Shown here piece by piece: positions 10,412 through 20,723 of a DNA stretch of 64,000 nt. Origin of the DNA: Pachypanchax playfairii (Eukaryota > Chordata > Actinopteri > Cyprinodontiformes > Aplocheilidae); NCBI GenBank assembly GCA_006937955.1, contig SSNP01000010.1:1003770-1067769 (forward strand). Reading direction: 5' to 3'. A program made the translations under genes and the position numbers. The notes under the pieces were generated by a model, which had not been told where the DNA came from, did no database searches, and saw only the letters and a list, made by a program, of their open reading frames with translations. Each line of letters begins with the position of its first letter. Positions within the stretch are counted from its first letter, which is position 1.

Positions 10412-12097
10412 GTATGCTTCACATCCAAACCCACACTATCCCTATCTGTCAGTACTGTGTTTGCAATTTTTTGTTGTGACCGATTCTCAACCATCCCTGA
10501 TTTTGCCTCCTACCTCTGCCTTTTAGATTAGATTTGTACACTCCGTTTTGGGGATTACCCAAACTCGATCGTTTTGGTTGGACAACCACACTGCCTCCCT
10601 CTGCTCCCACTCTACAGCTTGTAAGTGCCAGTCATCCCTACGTTACTTGATTTTTTCCCACTGCTCAGATTCATCTCTCCCACCTTTAACAATAAGTTTT
10701 GTTCACAATTTCGCTGGTCTCCTCCACTGTGCATTTAAGTTCAGAACTCTAAACTAACACTACGCTTTTTGTGAGCTCTAAAATGAGCTGCTGTCATGTG
10801 GAGGTATCATTAACATTACTTTTTTCACAGCTGTCATCACACAAACATACACACTCACACACACCTACAATCTACAATTTTCACGTTGTAAAATTACAGA
10901 TAGTCAGAGAGAGAAATCCTCACAATTCCAGTTCTGTTGTGTTGTACTTGCCCATGCATGCACATCACGATCTGACTAAAGTAACTCCATGAGAGATTTC
11001 CTGGTGGATTTTGGTCTTTTTTCTTTCTTTCTTTGTGTTTATTTGTAATGTTCATTCACATTCACAATAACACTGAGACTGACTGTTTGATTGGCCGAAC
11101 TTTAACACTTTGATGCCTATTGTTGCAAATTCGCATCAATCCACTTCTGTTTCAAATCCAACAAAAATACCATCCGTAATTCTCCACTACTGGTTAATGC
11201 ATTTCCAACACATGCCTAAGAACCCTTTGCAAGCATTCGTTTTTTGAAGAAACCATCAGAGACGGAGCCATAGTTATAGATACAGCTATGCCGTTATAGC
11301 TACATGTGCTATAGTCAATTTAACTTTCTCAACTTAATTTAGCATCTACTTGAAAGCAAACACAAAAGTTTTTTTTTTTTCATAATTGGAAATAAATTAG
11401 GGTGTCAAGACACCCTGACATCCTACAGAATAAAAAGGTTCTAAACTTCATAAACTGGGAGAGTAAAGGGATAACTTATCTAGAACATCTTTATCAGGGA
11501 GAGAATTTCATATTAGTTAAACCTTGTATTAACATTCTGAGTCTTTTTAATGACAAAAATACAAAATAAACACATTTTCTGCTCTGGGATTATTGAGACA
11601 CCCTAAAATGTAAACTTTATCATTAACACATATGTATACTATTCACATATTAAATAACAATACTGTTTAGCTACTTTGTAGTGACAGAATTAAACATTGC
11701 AAAAAAAATTAAATATAAAACTTAGCAGCAGTGAATACTCAAGTCAAACAGTAACACACCTGAAGATCAAAATTTAAAACTGTAAACCCTCACCTTCAGA
11801 AGATAACTCTGAGTCATGATTGGGATCTACTTCACTGTCTTAAGCTCCACATTTGGCCATTCTGCTGCTTTTTCTCCGCAGTAGTGTAGCACAAAATGTG
11901 GCACACTTCTCCTTGTAGTTTAATGGGGTGGGCAAACAACGTGCAGGGATTATTACCGCCCCCTAGTGGGCCTGTACACCTCCACCATGTTTGATTGAGA
12001 AAATAGCCTCACAACTGATCACCGTGATCGAACTGGAAATGATCATAATCACAAAGTGCAATCATATGAGCGCCCCGCATTATTCTCACCACTTGAA
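10412..12097. other. no gene; probable decayed transposon sequence
   Basis: No supported coding exon. Around 11100-11330 the phrase TTTGATGCCTATTGTTGCAA resembles the end of a fish DNA transposon, but no matching partner end was found. Confidence 0.3.
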
Positions 12098-12305
12098 CGT
12101 GATAAAATGAACCTCTGAAATCTCAGCCCTGTGGTTTCAGAACTCTTGGATGGTAGGGGGCCACTGTGACCTTGTTTCTGGCCAACCATTCTTTGCTGTT
12201 TTCTTCAGGACGATGAGCTGATGGTCTTTGTTTGTTTAATTCTTTATCTCCATCAGTCTCTGATCAGTAAAGGGCATGTTACTTTTGACTGTGTTGACCT
12301 GTGTG

Positions 12306-12921
12306 CAGGGCCCGAAAATAAGTTTTTGGCACACCGGCCAGTCAATTTTTTAATCCACCAGCTAAGCTTATTTTTTACCTGCCAAAATTCTGAACGATTT
12401 AACACAGATATATCCAAAGCAAATTATTCTGTATATTATGTGTGCTCCAGACAGAGAGGAGTAACAACATAATTAAAACATCAATAAGAAAAACAACTTT
12501 TTGGTCATTTTAAATTTTTTATTATAACCGCCATCTCCAGTTCGCCACTTTTTGTTGAATTTTCTGGTTGCCACCGATCCTGGTCGTGGCTTTTCTTCCA
12601 GTTTGCCAAGTTTTCTTTTTGAAGCCTGGCTGGCTCTGGTTAAAAATCACCACATCTCGAGACTAGCACCAATCTACCACTACATCGAGTGTGGGATAGA
12701 CGGAAATGAAGTGAGTGCGGCGCTCACGTTTCACTTACACTTCAGTACGTCGCATGCAGACGGGGGCGGGGTAGCATCATAGAGACCTGCGAGAACTGAT
12801 AATGATTAACATTACTGGTGAAAAGCTACTCGCCATGTGGCGGATGGCACTTCCAATTTAACTCATCAGACAGAGAATTTGCTCGAATTTGGTGAGTGGC
12901 GAGTGTTAATTTCGGACCCTG
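12306..12921. mobile_element. hAT-type MITE in Gypsy remnant
   Basis: Inverted ends CAGGGCCCGAAAATAA (12306) and TTAATTTCGGACCCTG (ends 12921) bound a 616-bp element. It is flanked by 8-bp direct copies CCTGTGTG (12298-12305) and CCTGCGTG (12922-12929), one mismatch, as expected for hAT insertion. It contains no transposase domain. It lies between the RNase H and integrase parts of the Gypsy remnant and so is younger than that element. Confidence 0.85.
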
Positions 12922-13427
12922 CCTGCGTGTCCATCCCTGCACACAGGGATTTGTCATGGTAAACTGTGGATTTGAGTTACAGCATGTCAGCCACTTGAAT
13001 ATCTTTCCCTGGTCTGTCAATGATGTTTATGTTAAACCTTTGCAACTGTAGTATCATCCTCTGTAACCATGGTGGTGATACAGCTAAGATTTTTCCAAGT
13101 TTGGCCTCTGATGACTTGTGATCTGATTCCACAATCATATGTCACCCATACATGTACAAATGGAAATGTTTGCAGCCAATGAAAATAGCATTACGCTCCT
13201 TCTCTGTCTGGGCATAGTTCTGTGTGGTATTAGTGTGTGAGTTGTATGCATAAGCAACTGGCTTGTCATCTTGCAATAAAACTGCACCAAGACCATTTTT
13301 GGATGCATCTACTTGGAGCTCTAGCTCTTTCTTTGGGTCAAACTAGGAGAGTACCAGACCTGGTTCCGAGGTAATTAACTCTTTCAGTCCTTGGAAGGAT
13401 TTGTCATGGTTGGTGTCCCATGCAAAC

Positions 13428-13440
13428 TGTTTTAGCAGTT
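13428..13440 (+). repeat. target-site duplication, left of Penelope element
   Basis: The 13 bases TGTTTTAGCAGTT recur exactly at 15416-15428. Together they bracket the Penelope-like element and mark a single insertion into the Gypsy remnant. Confidence 0.85.
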
Positions 13441-13650
13441 ATCTTGTTTTTGGTTCTTTCTAAACTCAGGCTTCTTGAGAGGTGTATTACCTGTAGCTGA
13501 CAGGTTTCGGCGTGTTTACTTCCGCCTTCTTCAGAGCTGTTGTTTCTGTAGATGTTCCTTCCTTTTAGTGGGCAGCAGGGGACGATGTCGCCCCCTGCTG
13601 CCCGCTTCTTCCCTGGTGATGATGGCGTCCCAGCTGTGGTCCAACAAGTA
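13441..13650 (-). repeat. Penelope pseudo-LTR, inverted left arm
   Basis: Reverse complement of 15171-15380 with only scattered differences, for example ACCTGTC against ACATGTC beside the ribozyme core. It begins ATCTTGTTTTTGG immediately after the target duplication. Confidence 0.9.
13495..13538 (-). ncRNA. hammerhead-ribozyme-like core, left arm
   Basis: On the minus strand: AGCT (13538-13535), CTGAAGA (13534-13528), a stem GGCG/CGCC with a 10-nt loop, GAAAC (13508-13504), then GTC (13501-13499) and AGCT (13498-13495). The two AGCT blocks pair as stem I and cleavage would follow GTC. One extra A lies between CTGAAGA and stem II, and stem III (ACCTGT) is very short and imperfect here. Minimal hammerheads of this kind are reported from the terminal repeats of animal Penelope-like elements. 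Activity of this copy is unproven. Confidence 0.7.
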
Positions 13651-15266
13651 GTAATGGAAAAATAACAGAAGCAACGTACAAATACTGGATCCCAACAGCG
13701 AACATAATCCCGAGAATATACGGAACCCCGAAAATACACAAAAAAGACATTCCATTAAGACCAATAGTTGACAGCATAGGATCACCCACATACAACATGG
13801 CCAAAGAAATCAGTAAGATCATCAGTCCATTACTTGGTAACACAGACCAACACTGTAAAAATAGCACAGAACTAGCCAACGAACTCAAAAAGACAACAAT
13901 AGAAGATAGTAAGATTTTAATTTCACATGATGTCTTTTCACTATTTACAAAAACTCCCATCCACAAAACCATCGACATAGTTAAACACAGGCTCAAACAG
14001 GACAAAACCCTACGGAAAAGAACAAATTTAACAACTGAAGATTTAATACACCTAATAGAACTGGTAGCAGACTCCACCTACTTCACATACAATGGATTCA
14101 TATACAAACAGTTGGAAGGCTTCGCCATGGGAAACCCACTATCAGCCACATTATGTGAATTTTTTATGGAGGACTTGGAACAAAAAGCAATATCAACATC
14201 CACTTCGAACTGCAAAATAAAACTTTGGAAACGCTACGTGGACGACATAATAGAAATAATACCCAGAGGACAAACGGAAACTTTAACAAAACACCTCAAC
14301 AATATGGATGAAACCAACAATATCAAGTTCACATACGAAGAAGAGAAAGACAACAGCATAACATTCATGGACATGAAAATAACCAGACAACCAGACGGAA
14401 CACTAAAAATGAACATATACAGAAAACCAACACACACAGACCAATACTTGCTTTGGACATCAGAACATCCCACAATACACAAAATGTCAGTCATCAGAAC
14501 ACTGTACCACAGAGCCAACATAATAACAGAAGATCAAGACCGGAAACTGGAGAATCAACACATACAAACTGCACTAAAAACCTGCGGCTACCCAAACTGG
14601 GCATTAAAAAAAGGAGAACAAGAGGTAAACAAGGAAACATACAACAGACCACCCAGGAGGACGAAAGGGACAGAGAAACCGGAGCCAAAACCCATTATAA
14701 CCCTCCCATACATTAAAGGAACAACAGAGAAAATAATGACTGTGATGAAAAAATACAACATCAACACACCAACGAAACCATATATGACAATAAAACAGCA
14801 ACTGGTGCATCCAAAGGACAAAATACCATCTGATAAAAAATGCGGCGTTATCTACGAGATCCCATGCAAACTGTGCAATAAAACATACATAGGAGAAACT
14901 GGACGTCAACTCAACACACGGAAAATAGAACATCAGAAAGAATGCGAGAAAGAAACAAAACGAAGACATACAAGAGCAACAAAACAAGAAGCAGAAACTA
15001 CAATAAAAAAATCAGCCGTCACAGACCACTGCACAAGAGAAAACCATATCATGGACTGGGACAACACAAGGTTTATCAACACAGAACAAAAAAAATACAA
15101 AAGATGGATAAAGGAGGCGATTGAAATAAGAAGACGCGGCCACAACACCATGAACCGGGACGATGGAGTCTACTTGTTGGACCACAGCTGGGACTCCATC
15201 ATCACCAGGGAAGAAGTGGGCAGCAGGGGGCGACATCGTCCCCTGCTGCCCACTAAAAGGAAGTAA
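13650..15266 (+). CDS. Penelope-type reverse transcriptase with GIY-YIG endonuclease, 5'-truncated
   Basis: An open frame runs from the left-arm junction (first in-frame ATG at 13797, 489 codons) to TAA at 15264-15266. RT motifs in order: PLRPIVDSIGSPTYN upstream of the ATG, HDVFSLFTKTPI (motif A aspartate), GFAMGNPLSATL (motif B), RYVDDII with YVDD at 14235-14246 (motif C) and ITFMDMKI. A cysteine-bearing linker leads to the endonuclease, CGVIYEIPCKLCNKTYIGE with R and E downstream (about 14840-14940), the GIY-YIG pattern. RT plus GIY-YIG in this order is specific to Penelope-like elements. The last 30 codons lie in the right pseudo-LTR. The N-terminal RT part is lost. No stop or frameshift is seen in what remains. 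Confidence 0.9.
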   Translation, partial: SNGKITEATYKYWIPTANIIPRIYGTPKIHKKDIPLRPIVDSIGSPTYNMAKEISKIISPLLGNTDQHCKNSTELANELKKTTIEDSKILISHDVFSLFTKTPIHKTIDIVKHRLKQDKTLRKRTNLTTEDLIHLIELVADSTYFTYNGFIYKQLEGFAMGNPLSATLCEFFMEDLEQKAISTSTSNCKIKLWKRYVDDIIEIIPRGQTETLTKHLNNMDETNNIKFTYEEEKDNSITFMDMKITRQPDGTLKMNIYRKPTHTDQYLLWTSEHPTIHKMSVIRTLYHRANIITEDQDRKLENQHIQTALKTCGYPNWALKKGEQEVNKETYNRPPRRTKGTEKPEPKPIITLPYIKGTTEKIMTVMKKYNINTPTKPYMTIKQQLVHPKDKIPSDKKCGVIYEIPCKLCNKTYIGETGRQLNTRKIEHQKECEKETKRRHTRATKQEAETTIKKSAVTDHCTRENHIMDWDNTRFINTEQKKYKRWIKEAIEIRRRGHNTMNRDDGVYLLDHSWDSIITREEVGSRGRHRPLLPTKRK

Positions 15267-15380
15267 CATCTACAGAAACAACAGCTCTGAAGAAGGCGGA
15301 AGTAAACACGCCGAAACATGTCAGCTACAGGTAATACACTTCTCAAGAAGCCTGAGTTTAGAAAGAACCAAAAACAAGAT
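15171..15380 (+). repeat. Penelope pseudo-LTR, right arm
   Basis: Begins TACTTGTTGGACCACAGC inside the coding frame and ends AAAAACAAGAT. Near-exact inverted copy of 13441-13650. Confidence 0.9.
15283..15326 (+). ncRNA. hammerhead-ribozyme-like core, right arm
   Basis: AGCT (15283-15286), CTGAAGA (15287-15293), one extra A, stem II GGCG (15295-15298) with CGCC (15309-15312), GAAAC (15313-15317), GTC (15320-15322), AGCT (15323-15326). The AGCT blocks form stem I around the core, with cleavage predicted after C15322. The stem III sequence ACATGT is a perfect 6-nt palindrome too short to close its own hairpin, so folding as a dimer is more likely. It lies just 3' of the RT/endonuclease stop codon. 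Confidence 0.75.
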
Positions 15381-15415
15381 GATTTTTCAATACTCAGTAA
15401 GAACCTACCTCAAAA

Positions 15416-15428
15416 TGTTTTAGCAGTT
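15416..15428 (+). repeat. target-site duplication, right of Penelope element
   Basis: Exact partner of 13428-13440 (TGTTTTAGCAGTT). Confidence 0.85.
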
Positions 15429-15737
15429 GTTAAAGTGGTGCATTGATCTCTGACGATGTGGAGCAATGTCAACTAATTGACCATGGTTTCCAAATTTGCA
15501 TTGCTCTGTGGGGATGGATTCCCTGGAAGGCTTTAACTTTGTTAGGGTCTGATTTTAACCACTTTTTTGACAGTGGGAGACCAAAGTAACAGAATTCTTT
15601 CATGCAGATGCTGCATTTGTCAGATTCAGCTTCACACACCCTCTCCACTGCGCTGTAACATACTGGTAGTCCCAAGCTGTTGTCTTACTTGGTCTTTCCA
15701 AGGACCAGTATATTATCATTGATGCCACACCTCTCAG

Positions 15738-15811
15738 GGGATGGATGGATGGATGGATGGATGGATGGATGGATGGATGGATGGATGGATGGATGGATGG
15801 ATAGATGGACG

Positions 15812-15877
<66 letters not shown>

Positions 15878-15892
15878 TAGACAGATAGATAG
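15738..15892. repeat. compound microsatellite (ATGG)n-(GACA)n
   Basis: About 16 ATGG units, then GGAC units, then about 16 GACA units ending in GATA units and AGTCTGTC. The open frames over it encode only DGWM or QTDR repeats and are artefacts. Confidence 0.95.
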
Positions 15893-17083
15893 TCTGTCTG
15901 ACAACCTTCCTGGGAAGGAATGTCTGCTTATGGGAGTGTCTTTTTTTGTGTACACCTCACGCACACTTGAGGAAATTGTCAGCAGGACCAGGAACAGCTC
16001 AGCCTTTTGCTGCACTCTCCAAGCACATGGTCCACATTAAATGAAAATAGTCTAACACTGCAGTCACTCACAGAATGGTGCTTCTCCAACAGGCTCTCCA
16101 GTCAGAAGTCTGGCCATTTCACTGTTCTTCCTTGACCAGGAAATGACATTTGGTTTGAAACAGGACTTTAGAGTGGATAATCTCTCCCAGGGTGTGTTAG
16201 CAGAGCCTTCTGAGTTCACTGGGTTTGTGTTCAGTCATGCAGACCTGAGTGCTGGACTGTGATACTATAAGGCTGGTACTGATGCATTATTCACATAACT
16301 TGGATTAGCTCCTAAAGCAATACAGTCTAGTCTCTTTTTTTAAAGACTGAATAAAATCTCAATGTGGTTTCACTTTACAGTAAAGTCTCAGCTAATGATT
16401 TCTCATTTGATATTGACACACAATAAAAAACATCTTTGTTTAAAATTTGTTATAAATAACCCATCTCCTGAGCCAAATTCTCCTTCTACTCCAGAGACAG
16501 GTAGGTAATTTGTCTTAAGGATAAAGCCAGGTTAAGAGTAATAAGGTCAGACAGGATGGTCACTGTAAAGCACTCATTTAATCCTTTGACCTGATCTAAC
16601 CAGCAGATTAGAACCAGCTTTTTAAGGGAAATACTCAGGTCGATCCTGTTGCTCTCTGTTGAATGCACTTCAATCACATTCAATACCCCCCACCCCATAT
16701 TCACTCTGTTCTAATAGAAAAGGTCAGTACATCTCATTACATATTTGTAGGTACAGCAGCATAACAGACAGAAAATAACTATGTTTAAACATATACAATA
16801 TGCACTCTTTCTCTATTCAAAGAGATTTTCATCTTGGGAGAGATGACCACAGTGTCACAATTCCCATCTTGAAGTGAGAAGTCAAAGAAAAAATCCTGTT
16901 TATACAAATGCACAACTACAGTATGCTCATAGTAAGATCATACATCCATGTGAAATAAGGAGCTCTTCATAAAAGTGGCACCTTGAAATATGAAAAACAG
17001 AGGAAGAGAGAGGAAAGGAAAGACGGAGTGCAGGGATCATTCTAGGTATCTGATCCAAAATGGCACGCCCCAAATAAACAGAA
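15893..17083. other. no gene recognised (recurs at 18346-19536)
   Basis: Unique-looking AT-rich sequence; the short open frames (72 and 81 codons, minus strand) lack recognisable motifs. Confidence 0.4.
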
Positions 17084-17085
17084 TA

Positions 17086-18270
17086 CAGTGGGGCAAAAAA
17101 GTATTTAGTCAGCCACCAATTGTGTAAGTTCTCCCACTTAAAAAGATCAGAGAGGCCTGTAATTTTCATCATAGGTATACCTCAACTATGAGAGACAAAA
17201 TGAGGAAAAAAAATCCAGAAAATCACATTGTCTGATTTTTAAAGAATTTATTTGCAAATTATGGTGGAAAATAAGTATTTGGTCAATAACAAACAAGTAA
17301 GATTTCTGGCTTTCACAGACCTGTAACTTCTTTGAGAGGCTCCTCGGTCCTCCACTCGTTACCTGTATTAATGGCACCTGTGTAAACTCGTTATCAGTAT
17401 AAAAGACACCTGTCCACAACCTCAAACAGTCACGCTCCAAACTCCACTATGGCCAAGACCAAAGAGCTGTCAAAGGACACCAGAAACAAAATTGTAGACC
17501 TTCACCAGGCTGGGAAGACTGAATCTGCAATAGGTAAGCAGCTTGGTGTGAAGAAATCAACTGTGGGAGCAATTATTAGAAAATGGAAGACATACAAGAC
17601 CACTGATAATCTCCCTCGATCTGGGGCTCCACGCAAGATCTCACCCCGTGGGGTCAAAATGATCACAAGAACGGTGAGCAAAAATCCCAGAACCACACGG
17701 AGGGACCTAGTGAATGACCTGCAGAGAGCTGGGACCAAAGTAACAAAGGCTACCATCAGTAACACACTACGCCGCCAGGGACTCAAATCCTGCAGTGCCA
17801 GACGTGTCCCCCTGCTGAAGCCAGGACACGTCCAGGCCCGTCTGCGGTTTGCTAGAGAGCATTTGGATGATCCAGAAGAGGATTGGGAGAACATCATATG
17901 GTCAGATGAAACCAAAATAGAACTTTTTGGTAGAAACTCAACTTGTCGTGTTTGGAGGGGAAAGAATGCTGAGTTGGATCCAAAGAACACCATACCTACT
18001 GTAAAGCATGGGGGTGGAAACATCATGCTTTGGGGCTGTTTTTCTGCAAGGGGACCAGGACGACTGATCCGTGTAAAGGAAAGAATGAATGGGGCCATGT
18101 ATCGTAAGATTTTGAGTGAAAACCTCCTTCCATCAGCAAGGGCATTGAAAATGAGACGTGGCTGGGTCTTTCAGCATGACAATGATCCCAAACACACCGC
18201 CCGGGCAACGAAGGAGTGGCTTCGTAAGAAGCATTTCAAGGTCCTGGAGTGGCCTAGCCAGTCTCCAGAT
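17086..18270 (+). mobile_element. Tc1-like element, copy A, cut by assembly gap
   Basis: Begins CAGTGGGGCAAAAAAG after TA (17084-17085) and follows copy B base for base at the positions compared, until it stops at the 10-N gap. Almost certainly the same physical element as 19539-21140. Confidence 0.9.
17449..18270 (+). CDS. Tc1-like transposase, truncated by gap
   Basis: Same start and sequence as the copy B transposase through SQSPD (residue 274), then the N gap. It contains the DNA-binding region and the first two catalytic aspartates but not the final glutamate (279). The truncation is an assembly effect, not a mutation. Confidence 0.85.
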
Positions 18271-18280
18271 NNNNNNNNNN
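18271..18280. other. 10-N assembly gap
   Basis: Ten Ns between the two copies of a 2,443-bp block. A fixed small gap with identical sequence on both sides points to contigs placed end to end without merging. Confidence 0.95.
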
Positions 18281-18330
<50 letters not shown>

Positions 18331-20723
18331 TAGACAGATAGATAGTCTGTCTGACAACCTTCCTGGGAAGGAATGTCTGCTTATGGGAGTGTCTTTTTTT
18401 GTGTACACCTCACGCACACTTGAGGAAATTGTCAGCAGGACCAGGAACAGCTCAGCCTTTTGCTGCACTCTCCAAGCACATGGTCCACATTAAATGAAAA
18501 TAGTCTAACACTGCAGTCACTCACAGAATGGTGCTTCTCCAACAGGCTCTCCAGTCAGAAGTCTGGCCATTTCACTGTTCTTCCTTGACCAGGAAATGAC
18601 ATTTGGTTTGAAACAGGACTTTAGAGTGGATAATCTCTCCCAGGGTGTGTTAGCAGAGCCTTCTGAGTTCACTGGGTTTGTGTTCAGTCATGCAGACCTG
18701 AGTGCTGGACTGTGATACTATAAGGCTGGTACTGATGCATTATTCACATAACTTGGATTAGCTCCTAAAGCAATACAGTCTAGTCTCTTTTTTTAAAGAC
18801 TGAATAAAATCTCAATGTGGTTTCACTTTACAGTAAAGTCTCAGCTAATGATTTCTCATTTGATATTGACACACAATAAAAAACATCTTTGTTTAAAATT
18901 TGTTATAAATAACCCATCTCCTGAGCCAAATTCTCCTTCTACTCCAGAGACAGGTAGGTAATTTGTCTTAAGGATAAAGCCAGGTTAAGAGTAATAAGGT
19001 CAGACAGGATGGTCACTGTAAAGCACTCATTTAATCCTTTGACCTGATCTAACCAGCAGATTAGAACCAGCTTTTTAAGGGAAATACTCAGGTCGATCCT
19101 GTTGCTCTCTGTTGAATGCACTTCAATCACATTCAATACCCCCCACCCCATATTCACTCTGTTCTAATAGAAAAGGTCAGTACATCTCATTACATATTTG
19201 TAGGTACAGCAGCATAACAGACAGAAAATAACTATGTTTAAACATATACAATATGCACTCTTTCTCTATTCAAAGAGATTTTCATCTTGGGAGAGATGAC
19301 CACAGTGTCACAATTCCCATCTTGAAGTGAGAAGTCAAAGAAAAAATCCTGTTTATACAAATGCACAACTACAGTATGCTCATAGTAAGATCATACATCC
19401 ATGTGAAATAAGGAGCTCTTCATAAAAGTGGCACCTTGAAATATGAAAAACAGAGGAAGAGAGAGGAAAGGAAAGACGGAGTGCAGGGATCATTCTAGGT
19501 ATCTGATCCAAAATGGCACGCCCCAAATAAACAGAATACAGTGGGGCAAAAAAGTATTTAGTCAGCCACCAATTGTGTAAGTTCTCCCACTTAAAAAGAT
19601 CAGAGAGGCCTGTAATTTTCATCATAGGTATACCTCAACTATGAGAGACAAAATGAGGAAAAAAAATCCAGAAAATCACATTGTCTGATTTTTAAAGAAT
19701 TTATTTGCAAATTATGGTGGAAAATAAGTATTTGGTCAATAACAAACAAGTAAGATTTCTGGCTTTCACAGACCTGTAACTTCTTTGAGAGGCTCCTCGG
19801 TCCTCCACTCGTTACCTGTATTAATGGCACCTGTGTAAACTCGTTATCAGTATAAAAGACACCTGTCCACAACCTCAAACAGTCACGCTCCAAACTCCAC
19901 TATGGCCAAGACCAAAGAGCTGTCAAAGGACACCAGAAACAAAATTGTAGACCTTCACCAGGCTGGGAAGACTGAATCTGCAATAGGTAAGCAGCTTGGT
20001 GTGAAGAAATCAACTGTGGGAGCAATTATTAGAAAATGGAAGACATACAAGACCACTGATAATCTCCCTCGATCTGGGGCTCCACGCAAGATCTCACCCC
20101 GTGGGGTCAAAATGATCACAAGAACGGTGAGCAAAAATCCCAGAACCACACGGAGGGACCTAGTGAATGACCTGCAGAGAGCTGGGACCAAAGTAACAAA
20201 GGCTACCATCAGTAACACACTACGCCGCCAGGGACTCAAATCCTGCAGTGCCAGACGTGTCCCCCTGCTGAAGCCAGGACACGTCCAGGCCCGTCTGCGG
20301 TTTGCTAGAGAGCATTTGGATGATCCAGAAGAGGATTGGGAGAACATCATATGGTCAGATGAAACCAAAATAGAACTTTTTGGTAGAAACTCAACTTGTC
20401 GTGTTTGGAGGGGAAAGAATGCTGAGTTGGATCCAAAGAACACCATACCTACTGTAAAGCATGGGGGTGGAAACATCATGCTTTGGGGCTGTTTTTCTGC
20501 AAGGGGACCAGGACGACTGATCCGTGTAAAGGAAAGAATGAATGGGGCCATGTATCGTAAGATTTTGAGTGAAAACCTCCTTCCATCAGCAAGGGCATTG
20601 AAAATGAGACGTGGCTGGGTCTTTCAGCATGACAATGATCCCAAACACACCGCCCGGGCAACGAAGGAGTGGCTTCGTAAGAAGCATTTCAAGGTCCTGG
20701 AGTGGCCTAGCCAGTCTCCAGAT
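18281..20723 (+). repeat. duplicated block, copy 2
   Basis: Partner of 15828-18270. It starts inside the (GACA)n run, a typical place for a contig to break, and continues past 20723 into the rest of the Tc1 element. Confidence 0.9.

Larger units (their letters stand above)
13441..15415 (+). mobile_element. Penelope-like retroelement with inverted terminal repeats
   Basis: A 1,975-bp insertion bounded by a 13-bp target duplication. Two near-identical 210-bp arms face each other: the left arm (13441-13650) is the reverse complement of the right arm (15171-15380), followed by a 35-bp unique tail to 15415. Between them lies an RT plus GIY-YIG gene whose 5' part has been lost at the junction with the left arm. 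Penelope-like elements are known to carry such pseudo-LTRs in direct or inverted orientation and to be frequently 5'-truncated. Each arm contains a hammerhead-like core. The coding frame is open, but the N-terminal RT segment is missing, so the copy is probably not autonomous. Confidence 0.9.
12098..15738 (-). pseudogene. Gypsy (Ty3-type) pol remnant split by two insertions
   Basis: Three minus-strand blocks form one decayed polyprotein. 15738-15429 reads as the end of the RT, with [11 protein letters not shown] in place of the YVDD-containing motif, then LKSDPNKVKAFQGIHP. 13440-12930 reads RT tail and RNase H: FAWDTNHDKSFQGLKEL, LQVDASKNGLGAVLLQDDK, then NYAQTEKERNAIF and VESDHKS. 12298-12098 reads the integrase N-terminal region (VNTVKSNMPFTDQRLMEIK, KKTAKNGWPETRSQWPP). 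Stop codons interrupt each block. A Penelope-like element (13441-15415) and a hAT MITE (12306-12921) separate them. Integrase core, gag and LTRs are not seen. Confidence 0.85.
15828..18270 (+). repeat. duplicated block, copy 1 (pair with 18281-20723)
   Basis: Every position from here to 18270 recurs at +2453, with no difference at any point I compared. The copy ends in mid-transposase at the N gap. Best read as the right end of one assembly contig that overlaps the next; the pair is discussed as a finding. Confidence 0.9.

Noticed and set aside
14234..15269. Several antisense frames of 64-127 codons in the Penelope gene
   Set aside because: They arise from the A-rich sense strand giving a stop-poor complement and show no domains.
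15680..16040. Open frames with DGWM and QTDR repeats
   Set aside because: They are translations of the ATGG/GACA microsatellite.
17502..18098. 198-codon open frame antisense to the Tc1 transposase (also in the other Tc1 copies)
   Set aside because: It mirrors the conserved transposase codons, has no known domain and occurs wherever the transposase does; it is a shadow.
15828..20723. Genuine tandem segmental duplication with a Tc1 array
   Set aside because: The agreement of the copies and the gap placement fit unmerged contigs better; kept only as an assembly flag.
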